From a virus: a stretch of 48,420 nucleotides of DNA. Positions 13,711 to 20,372 of this stretch are shown here, in pieces. Location of the stretch: positions 1-48,420 of IMG/VR virus record IMGVR_UViG_3300008110_000086; one strand, written 5' to 3'. The notes beneath the pieces were generated by a model. The model made no database searches and was not told the origin of the DNA. It saw nothing but the letters and a program-made list of their open reading frames with translations. A program made the translations under genes and the position numbers. Numbering within the stretch: the first letter of the stretch is position 1; every line of letters starts with the position of its first letter.

Positions 13711-14853
13711 CTAATCTAGTTCTCCTCGTTTTACTTTTTGGCAAAACGATCTCATGTTTTTCTCGTTGTAGACTGCTCCAAACAAAGTAGTCTCCTCCCA
13801 TACTTCAAATGCCATTTCATGCTTGGATGCATAAGCTTTGCCAGCGTCAATCTTGGCAACAACCGTTAGATCCTGAAGCCACTTGTTAGGCTTTACTTCA
13901 ATTAGTTTTTTGGTGCCATCATCGTAATAGACAACCAAGTCTACAAGATAAGATCCGTTAATGCATTTCACAGGATTGTAATAATTTATAGCCGTTGATT
14001 CATATTCGTACTTCAAAACACTGTTGTCCTCATCCAGTTTCATAAATGCTTTTTTCTCATAAGAAGATTTGTACTTTATAACCTTGTCACATTTTTTAGA
14101 AATGTGTGTGCCCCTAGCATGATGTGTTTTTGCATCGAATCCATTAATGTGTTGTTGTATAGCAGCCTTGCTTAATTTCTCCCTTGTTGTTTTTAACAGG
14201 CCTCCTTGGGCACTAAGCATTTCCTTTCTGCCTTCACTTATGTTTTGTTTGTGTTCATCTGTGTAAACCCTTCCAGACATAAGTTTAGACATTTTACTTT
14301 TTGTTTCTATGCTATGATGCTTGCCCAGCATCCCACTTCCTCTATTTTCTGTGAGCGTTTTTTTAATTTGCGCTAATCTTTCTGGATGGGCATGCAAATA
14401 ATCTCGTAATTTTTTTTTAAATTCATCTGTTCTTTGTATGCCAGTTAATTTTTGGCTAATTTTGCAACGGTGTTCTTCTGAAATTGTTTTTTCTAACTGG
14501 ACGCAACTTTTGCACTTTTGAATGTAAGGTTGTTCTAAGTTGCCAAAATACCCGCTCATTTTCATAGTTCTGGTTTTATCACCTTTATGTCTGGGATCTG
14601 GACACACCACAACTATTTCTTCATCTGTTTGTCTTTTAGCAGCACCTTTGGTGTTCATTGGGTTCTTGTACTTCATTTGACAATCACGACAAACAAACTC
14701 TTCTCCTCCATTCTTAAGAATATTTCTTTTAGCCGAAACTTTTGCAATAGATCGTTTTCTATCTCCAGCATGGTTTGCATGATCGCAATATATTTCAACT
14801 ATTTCTTTATCTTTTAAGGTTTTAAACTTTTCATAAAACTTTTCAATATTCAT
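13711..14853 (-). CDS. Homing endonuclease: zinc ribbons, NUMOD3, PD-(D/E)XK
   Basis: From the ATG at 14853 (AAGGGG 7 bases upstream) the product is 380 residues. Two similar zinc-ribbon segments lie in the N-terminal third: YCDHANHAGDRKRS...CRDC and VCPDPRHKGDKTRT...CKSC. They are followed by NUMOD3-type DNA-binding repeats (GKHHSIETKSKMSKLMSG, RVYTDEHKQNISEGRKEM). The C-terminal domain has YKSSYEKKAF, YLVDLVVYYDDG and KLIEVKP, the E...D...ExK pattern of TnsA/PD-(D/E)XK nucleases. This is the layout of phage free-standing homing endonucleases. It lies directly downstream of the capsid gene, past the terminator, and next to the tRNA. Confidence 0.75.
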   Translation of the reverse strand: MNIEKFYEKFKTLKDKEIVEIYCDHANHAGDRKRSIAKVSAKRNILKNGGEEFVCRDCQMKYKNPMNTKGAAKRQTDEEIVVVCPDPRHKGDKTRTMKMSGYFGNLEQPYIQKCKSCVQLEKTISEEHRCKISQKLTGIQRTDEFKKKLRDYLHAHPERLAQIKKTLTENRGSGMLGKHHSIETKSKMSKLMSGRVYTDEHKQNISEGRKEMLSAQGGLLKTTREKLSKAAIQQHINGFDAKTHHARGTHISKKCDKVIKYKSSYEKKAFMKLDEDNSVLKYEYESTAINYYNPVKCINGSYLVDLVVYYDDGTKKLIEVKPNKWLQDLTVVAKIDAGKAYASKHEMAFEVWEETTLFGAVYNEKNMRSFCQKVKRGELD

Positions 14854-14962
14854 GGCTTGCCCCTTGCTTAATATCGGCAAAATTAACAACCATAGTAATT
14901 ATACACCTAGCATAAAACTTTTCAAGTTCTTTTGAAAATTTTTTTTGTTTATTAAACACAAT

Positions 14963-14999
14963 AAAAAAGAACCCCGATTTTTACATCGGGGTTCTTTTT
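14963..14999. terminator. Bidirectional rho-independent terminator
   Basis: An 11-bp perfect stem AGAACCCCGAT/ATCGGGGTTCT (14968-14978, 14985-14995) with a 6-base loop is flanked by A-runs on the left and T-runs on the right, so it can terminate on either strand. For the minus strand it lies 30 bases after the stop of the major capsid gene, which marks the end of the head operon. Confidence 0.9.
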
Positions 15000-15029
15000 A
15001 AATTCCGATACTTAAAGTATCTAAATCTA

Positions 15030-16463
15030 CTAAATCACGAAATTGGCAATCGAGAGGCGGGCGTAGAACTTTGCGCCCTCCCTGAGTAACTTTTTTCCGT
15101 ATCTTGTCAAGATTCCCTTACGTGGGCAGAAGCTCTCTGGATCGAGAACAACTGGGGTCTGGGTGAGTGGCACATAGGGGCAGTAGAAATATCCGCTGTC
15201 CATGTAGCTGTCGCCCTTATAACCCATTAGGATCTGATTGGTGGGGAATAGAGGATCCTTGTAGAGGCGATAGCGGTTGGCTACGGTGCCGACATACTGG
15301 ATGCCTAGGCTGCTGGTGAAGGTCTCGCTAGGAGCGGGAGCAAAGCCAGCGGTGGCGGTTTCGAAGATAGAAGCGACTTCAGGAGAGGTCACAAGGAAGT
15401 TAGCGCCGCCACGTAGGGTCTTCTTGTGGATGACGTTGGAAACTTCAACGATCTTCACATAGAGGGCTTCGTATTTTTCCTTGATGGTATCACCAAGGGC
15501 GGTAGCTAGATCCCATGCAGCGACAGTACCGGCGTTGTTACGCAAGTCCTGAATAACTTCACGGTCGATTTCTAGGTTGATTTCCTGAGCTAGAACGCCG
15601 GTTAGTTCGGCTTCAGCGTCGAGGTTGTGCTGGCTACGGAGGTCTTGTTGAGCCTCATAGGACCAGACGGCCTTTAGCTTACGGGTTTTGGCAGCGATCT
15701 CTTCAGATTCGATGACAAGGTTGATCTCAGGAAGATCTTGGTTGCATTCCATGTTGTACTCGTAGGAGACAACAACGGAGTTGGTGCCGGGGGCAGCGGA
15801 CCAAGTAAGGCTTAGTTCGCCGGTAGTGATGTTGAGGGAGCCGCTGCTCACTGTTGGTGAGGGGGAGCCGATAGCGGTTAGGCTTAGGCTGCTGCTACCA
15901 GATGGTACTACGAAGGTGTAGACAGCTGTAGCGCCATCATAGACGGTACCGGTGACGGTGCCAGCTAGGATTGGGGTGTGTTCTAGGACGAAACTTGATG
16001 TTACGGTGCTACCACCGTTGGTTTGGGTTTCGTTCTGAACGAACTGGCTGGAGTAGAAGATGTCGAGATTAGCTTCACCGCTAGCGAGTTGCTGTAGTGA
16101 ATTGACATCATCTCCGGGGAATCCGCCGTTGTTAGAAGCGCCACGGATGGCACCTTTGTTGCTTGAGTAGCGGAAGCGGAGATAGTACACCAAGCCGGTT
16201 GGGCCTAGTAGTGGCTGCACGCTAACAATTTTGTTAGCGATTAGCTGGGGGTAGATACGACGAACAAGTGGGATGCTGATTCTCTTGAATTGAGCAACAT
16301 CGCTTGTGTCGGTTGAAGTCTCGTTGATCAGTCTCTGGTTCTCTAGGAGAACGGCAGTAGCAGAGCGGACATAGGGATCTTCGATGCCCTTTAGAATGCC
16401 AGTCTTTGACCAACGGCCTTCAAGCTCTCTAGCTTCATTTAGAAATCGTGCGTTTGCGTTCAT
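15030..16463 (-). CDS. 23: Major capsid protein (T4 gp23-like)
   Basis: The 477-residue product matches the gp23 family in several places: RRIYPQLIANKIVSVQPLLG, GLVYYLRFRY, KAVWSYEAQQDLRSQHNLD, EINLEIDREVIQDL, GYKGDSYMDSGYFYCPYVPL and TRYGKKLL near the end. A beta-rich insert at about residues 160-240 (GSLNITTGELSLTW) looks like an Ig-like insertion. The N-terminus MNANARFLNEARELEG contains LNE before A, a possible gp21 cleavage site, but the propeptide would be far shorter than in T4. Start supported by TTGAGGT 5 bases upstream. Last gene before a strong terminator, with codon use favouring C-ending codons, consistent with very high expression. Confidence 0.95.
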   Translation of the reverse strand: MNANARFLNEARELEGRWSKTGILKGIEDPYVRSATAVLLENQRLINETSTDTSDVAQFKRISIPLVRRIYPQLIANKIVSVQPLLGPTGLVYYLRFRYSSNKGAIRGASNNGGFPGDDVNSLQQLASGEANLDIFYSSQFVQNETQTNGGSTVTSSFVLEHTPILAGTVTGTVYDGATAVYTFVVPSGSSSLSLTAIGSPSPTVSSGSLNITTGELSLTWSAAPGTNSVVVSYEYNMECNQDLPEINLVIESEEIAAKTRKLKAVWSYEAQQDLRSQHNLDAEAELTGVLAQEINLEIDREVIQDLRNNAGTVAAWDLATALGDTIKEKYEALYVKIVEVSNVIHKKTLRGGANFLVTSPEVASIFETATAGFAPAPSETFTSSLGIQYVGTVANRYRLYKDPLFPTNQILMGYKGDSYMDSGYFYCPYVPLTQTPVVLDPESFCPRKGILTRYGKKLLREGAKFYARLSIANFVI

Positions 16464-16489
16464 TTGTACCTCAAATTAAAAAGTTGAAC

Positions 16490-17395
16490 TTACTTGGTAG
16501 GCTTTTTCACGCCTGAGAGAATTAAAAGCTCGTTTGCTTCACCGTTGTTGGAGTTATATTCCGCAATAACTTTAACGTTTTCGGTGTCGATATGTCCTCT
16601 CCCACTTACATTCTTTGCTTTGACTGCTCTCTCTTTCTGTTCAGTAAGAAGTTTGGTCTTCTTATTCTGAAGAACAACGTTTGTGCGTTGTTCGTTGATC
16701 ATGGTGGATGCCTTCTTAACGGACTCATTTAGACGGGTATTGTCTGTTGAGAGTCTGATATTTCTGGCTTCCATGATTCTGAGTTGGCCCTTGAGTTCTT
16801 CGATGTTCTTGCGGGCTTCATCTAGCTTGGTGGAGGTAGCGAAGGTGCGTTCCTCATCACTTAGGTAGTCGGATGCGATGTTGACGATCTTATCTAGTGC
16901 GACTTTGTGTTCGAGGACACGTGGGTCGTTGACTAGGTCATGGCGAGCTTGTTCGTAGATTTCAGCGCCCTTCTGTTGAAGGAATTCGTCAACTTTGTCT
17001 ACGATGTAGGCTTTCATTTCGGCTAGTTTGCCGTCATATTCTTCGTAGAGGTCGGTTTCTACCTGAGACTTCTTGTTTCTTTCGTCAAGCAGCATCTGGT
17101 AGGCTTCTTCGTAGCCTTCTTCTAGGGTCTGTTCGAATTCTGCCTTTTGGACTTCTAGGCGGGTTTTAAGATCATTGATGATCTCATAAGCCTCTTGGTA
17201 TCCTGTGTAGGCGGTTTTCTCAGCTTCGGATAGTTCCTGAGAAAGCTGTGAGTAAGCTTCTTCTAGGTTCTTATTAAACTCCTTTTCCATTTCCTCTTTT
17301 GCTTCGGAGAGCATTTCGGTAACGGCAGAAGCGACCTCATTGATTTGGTCAGCGGGAACCAATTTCTTTAGTGATTCGACAATTTTGTTTTCCAT
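16490..17395 (-). CDS. 22: Prohead scaffold protein (gp22-like)
   Basis: From the ATG at 17395 (GAGGTTGGG upstream) the product is 301 residues, highly charged and almost fully helical. Long coiled-coil stretches are seen (about residues 30-150 and 190-265; EEMEKEFNKNLEEAYSQLSQ). It starts ENKIVESLKKLVPADQINEV, as gp22-type core proteins of this cluster do. The position between protease and major capsid protein is the same as in T4. Family members form the internal core around which the prohead assembles and are then degraded by the gp21 protease. Its start overlaps the protease stop (TAATG). Confidence 0.9.
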   Translation of the reverse strand: MENKIVESLKKLVPADQINEVASAVTEMLSEAKEEMEKEFNKNLEEAYSQLSQELSEAEKTAYTGYQEAYEIINDLKTRLEVQKAEFEQTLEEGYEEAYQMLLDERNKKSQVETDLYEEYDGKLAEMKAYIVDKVDEFLQQKGAEIYEQARHDLVNDPRVLEHKVALDKIVNIASDYLSDEERTFATSTKLDEARKNIEELKGQLRIMEARNIRLSTDNTRLNESVKKASTMINEQRTNVVLQNKKTKLLTEQKERAVKAKNVSGRGHIDTENVKVIAEYNSNNGEANELLILSGVKKPTK

Positions 17396-18063
17396 TATCC
17401 CAACCTCGTAATGATGTTTTTGGTTTTCTCTTTTACAAGTCCGCCCAAGCAAGCTATGAGAGCATCTTTGTTTACACTATGTATGCTGCTGGTTTCATTT
17501 TTTGTGGGCTTTCCTGATTTTTCTTCGGGAAAATGCTCCTGATTTTCCTTAGTTACCACTTTCTCTTGGAAAGCGGCGAATGTTGAGGGGTCAGCAACGA
17601 CATCGAAGGTGATGAGTTTATAAGACTCATCGATGACTAGGATGCCATTTTCATTCACCTTACCATTGCCAACGCCTCTGGATGAGACTCCTACACGGAC
17701 ACCATCATTGATTAGGGCTTTTAGAATTTTTCCATGAGGGGTGTTGAGGATTTCACCTTCGCCCATCAGGATATTTCCTTCCCACCATAATTTTGTGATT
17801 ACGTGGGATGCTTTTTCAAAATGAATGATGCTGTCTTCAGGGTGGTCGAGTTCACCAATTAGACCTCTGGCTTTAACGCATTCTTGCAATTTCTTAACAT
17901 TCTCATTTAGTACGCTGTAGCTGTACATTCTTTTGTTTTTGTTGACGGCTTCTGCCTCTTGGAACTTGCCTCTGAACCGTGTTAGACCACGGTCAGAGGA
18001 TTCGTTCAGATTCATCACCAATCCGCCGCTCATGCAGCTATCTACTAGTAATATGTCTCTCAC
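17395..18063 (-). CDS. 21: Prohead core protease (gp21-like)
   Basis: The 222-residue product has the herpesvirus/T4 prohead protease signature: His in IGELDHPED (H74) and Ser in RVGVSSRGVG (S127 or S128), with RMYSYSVLNENV upstream. The enzyme cuts scaffold and capsid N-termini during maturation; in T4 it cleaves after [IL]-x-E. The start codon is GTG with TAGGAG 5 bases upstream. The C-terminal third is poorly conserved and polar. The stop overlaps the scaffold start by one base. Confidence 0.93.
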   Translation of the reverse strand: MRDILLVDSCMSGGLVMNLNESSDRGLTRFRGKFQEAEAVNKNKRMYSYSVLNENVKKLQECVKARGLIGELDHPEDSIIHFEKASHVITKLWWEGNILMGEGEILNTPHGKILKALINDGVRVGVSSRGVGNGKVNENGILVIDESYKLITFDVVADPSTFAAFQEKVVTKENQEHFPEEKSGKPTKNETSSIHSVNKDALIACLGGLVKEKTKNIITRLG

Positions 18064-18108
18064 AATAACTCCTATTATTTACAGAATTTAAATGTTGGAG
18101 CCTTGCTT

Positions 18109-19887
18109 TCATCCTTTGCCATGAAGATGCTGAAGGCTGTCTTGCATGGTCATTCCGTGATCTGGGATGTAGGGATTCTTGAGATTAGGCCAAGTATCGC
18201 CTTGTTTGGTTCCTAGATCATCATCGTCTTCGATGCTCTTTTCGCCGTGGATTTTGAAATCTCCGGGTTTTGGAGCATAGGGATTCGCCATATCTGGGTA
18301 CATGTCTTTGCCTGACATCTTGGTGTAGTAGTCTTCGACATCGACGTGTACTGATTTGCCGTCAGAAACGGGACTTGATTTGTAAAGTCCGGCGTTTTTA
18401 GCGGGAGAGCCATCAACGGCAGCGTACTTGTGGATAGCTGGGTTATCGCCACTCAAGCTAACGTGAGCGGAGGGAACATCCCAAACGCTTCCGTTGAAAT
18501 CTGCGGCTTCGCTGATGGTCTGTAGATATAGAGCAACTTCCTCTGCTAGAGATAGGGAAGGCTCGGATTTTCTATTTAGTACGAGTTCGCACTCATGAAT
18601 CATGGATGATGTTTCGGCCTTGGTGGCTTCATCACCTAGTTTTTCAGCGGTTCTGTAGACTTCGCTGAGGGAACGGTATAGGTCAGAGAAAACTTGGTAT
18701 TGTGTGCCGAGGTTTTCATCAATTTTGTTGAAAACAGATTCTGCAACGGTTTCGAAGTTTTCGTAATCTTCAAGATTAGCGGTCTTGCCTGCAACGCCGT
18801 AGATTTTGCCTACTTTGTCGCTGAATGCTTTGTGAGCAGTTCTTAGGATGCCATCAGCGAGGAATTCGCAGGTGTTGTCATCATAATTGTTTGCTCCAAC
18901 GGCTTCTAGGGTTTCGTTGATTTTCTTTGCCAATTCTGGTCTGGTCAAATAAATCAGGTCAGGCCAAGCGGAAACAACATTTTCAAAAGCTGTTTCGAGA
19001 GCGCCATTATCGCTAACGGCGTTGAATTTCTTCATATCGCTAACAGCACGAACCCAATTTGATTCATGCATACCAACGCCCATGCCGTTTTTACGACCTT
19101 TTTCGACGGTGCTGTTGCAGCCGCTCCAAGTCATAGTGAGGACTTTGCCCTCATTACGGACTTGAGAACGAGGAATCTGGATTGATTTCACGTTGCCACT
19201 TGCGTCTTTTGCTGATTTGACATTGTTATAAACATTGCCATTGGCTTTGAAGTCAACAAACTCAAGGATGTTATTAGCAATAACATTCCATTCGTTTTTC
19301 TTGTGATCCCCGGCTTTTTTGCCAAGTTCTCCAAGGCGCTTCTTGTGGAATTTGCCCTTTTTGGCATGGCGTTTTTCTTCTTTTTCAGATGTGCCTTTGC
19401 CCTCTTTGCCAGCCATTTTCTTCTGGAAGTAAGCAACGAGTTGTGGGGGCATTTTGCCTTTTTTCTTGCCATGTTTCTTGGCTTCGCTGATGATGCCTTC
19501 ACGGAGATTTGCTTTGACAGTTGGAATAGTGAAATAGTTGGAAAAATTCTGGCTTGCTTCTACTAGTTTCTCATCCAGGATGTTGTCAACCATGCTGGTG
19601 ATTAGTTCTTTTCTGGTTTTCTCTAGGCTATTGCCTTCAATTACTAGCTCTTCAACATTCTCAAGGAGTAGTTCCTTGTCATTCATGGAGTAACTGGCAT
19701 GAACAAAGTTGCCATCAGAGTTGATGTAGGTGACATCATTTTCACTTAGGCAATATAGTTTCAAACCTGTTTGGTTGGTGGCTTTGCCAAGAATCTCAGC
19801 GGCTTCGGTGAGTTCTTTTTCGGCAGTCGTGACAGAGTTCTTCTCAATTTGCTTGAAGACATCAAAATCAATAAATTTTTTCTTCAT
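18109..19887 (-). CDS. Large basic head/core protein, unassigned
   Basis: The 592-residue product starts at the ATG at 19887, where AGGAGATAAAG gives a good ribosome site. Domains by eye: an N-terminal mixed region (1-130); a strongly basic Lys-rich stretch (about 135-205, with KKHGKKKGKMPPQ and EKRHAKKGKFHKKRLG); a folded region with MTWSGCNSTVEKGRKNGMG; a helical region; and a disordered acidic/Pro tail. It occupies the place of T4 genes 67/68 (prohead core), between portal and protease, so an internal head protein or DNA-contacting core component is likely. I do not recognise a defined family. Confidence 0.75.
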   Translation of the reverse strand: MKKKFIDFDVFKQIEKNSVTTAEKELTEAAEILGKATNQTGLKLYCLSENDVTYINSDGNFVHASYSMNDKELLLENVEELVIEGNSLEKTRKELITSMVDNILDEKLVEASQNFSNYFTIPTVKANLREGIISEAKKHGKKKGKMPPQLVAYFQKKMAGKEGKGTSEKEEKRHAKKGKFHKKRLGELGKKAGDHKKNEWNVIANNILEFVDFKANGNVYNNVKSAKDASGNVKSIQIPRSQVRNEGKVLTMTWSGCNSTVEKGRKNGMGVGMHESNWVRAVSDMKKFNAVSDNGALETAFENVVSAWPDLIYLTRPELAKKINETLEAVGANNYDDNTCEFLADGILRTAHKAFSDKVGKIYGVAGKTANLEDYENFETVAESVFNKIDENLGTQYQVFSDLYRSLSEVYRTAEKLGDEATKAETSSMIHECELVLNRKSEPSLSLAEEVALYLQTISEAADFNGSVWDVPSAHVSLSGDNPAIHKYAAVDGSPAKNAGLYKSSPVSDGKSVHVDVEDYYTKMSGKDMYPDMANPYAPKPGDFKIHGEKSIEDDDDLGTKQGDTWPNLKNPYIPDHGMTMQDSLQHLHGKG

Positions 19888-20029
19888 CTTTATCTCCTGA
19901 AAAGTTTGCAATATAATCTAGTTCGAGATTATATATTAAGGATGTTGATCTTTGTATATCGTTAACAAAGAAAACACTTTCCAACTTATTTGTTATGTAT
20001 GCAGCGGCCCTTATTTCTTGGTGACTCAT
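19868..20029 (-). CDS. Possible 53-aa DUF5659-like peptide
   Basis: A short frame from ATG at 20029 starts MSHQEIRAAAYITNKLESVF and resembles half of the duplicated domain in the 34784 gene (DLGVAAYILM...TFIFNVN). The ATG overlaps the divergent ATG at 20028 (shared CATG), its 3' end overlaps the start of the core-like gene by 20 bases, and no ribosome site is seen. I regard it as possible, supported mainly by the similarity to the other protein. Confidence 0.35.
   Translation of the reverse strand: MSHQEIRAAAYITNKLESVFFVNDIQRSTSLIYNLELDYIANFSGDKDEEKIY
19911..19934. promoter_or_regulatory. Palindrome upstream of the core-like gene
   Basis: ATATAATCT (19911-19919) and AGATTATAT (19926-19934) are perfect inverted arms around a 6-base centre, 23 bases upstream of the core-like gene start. 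This suits a repressor site or an mRNA hairpin just before the ribosome site. It also lies inside the doubtful small frame at 19868. Confidence 0.45.
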
Positions 20030-20330
20030 GAAACTATTTTCGGAATATTTGAAAGAAAATGCGGAAAATAATGGTTTTGATTTTGCCAAGTTTCCAGCTG
20101 AGATCCAGAATCAAATAGTTGACAAGTCTATGAATATTTTTGAACATATGATGAGAAAATATCCAAGTGATTGCATGGATTTTATATCAAAGTTTGTTAC
20201 TAAAGATGAATTTATAAAATCTGAATACGATACTATGAAGACTTTGGGATCAGCTTTTGGCGACAATCCCAAAGAATATGGTTTGGGTTACATTAAGGGC
20301 AATTATCCCAAAACTGGTTTGAATAATTAA
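20028..20330 (+). CDS. 100-aa protein with capsid-targeting-like N-terminus
   Basis: The product starts MKLFSEYLKENAENNGFDF. This resembles the T4 capsid-targeting sequence, with L-K-E as a possible gp21 cut. The rest is a small helical domain ending in a Gly/Asn/Pro tail. GGTGA lies 5-9 bases upstream. The gene is an isolated plus-strand gene inside the minus-strand head operon, between core-like protein and portal, a typical place for small internal head proteins. Function otherwise unknown. Confidence 0.6.
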   Translation: MKLFSEYLKENAENNGFDFAKFPAEIQNQIVDKSMNIFEHMMRKYPSDCMDFISKFVTKDEFIKSEYDTMKTLGSAFGDNPKEYGLGYIKGNYPKTGLNN

Positions 20331-20353
20331 TTATTTAACATTGATTTGAAGGC

Positions 20354-20372
20354 AATGTGTGCGAAGTCACTC
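20354..20372 (-). repeat. 19-nt CRP-site-like motif, copy 4, at the portal stop
   Basis: The minus strand reads GAGTGACTTCGCACACATT, two changes from consensus, and contains the TGA stop codon of the portal gene. The following bases, GCCTTCAAATCAATGTTAAA, resemble the continuation of the 71-nt repeats (CAATGTTTAAA), so this is a shortened, diverged third post-stop element. Confidence 0.55.
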
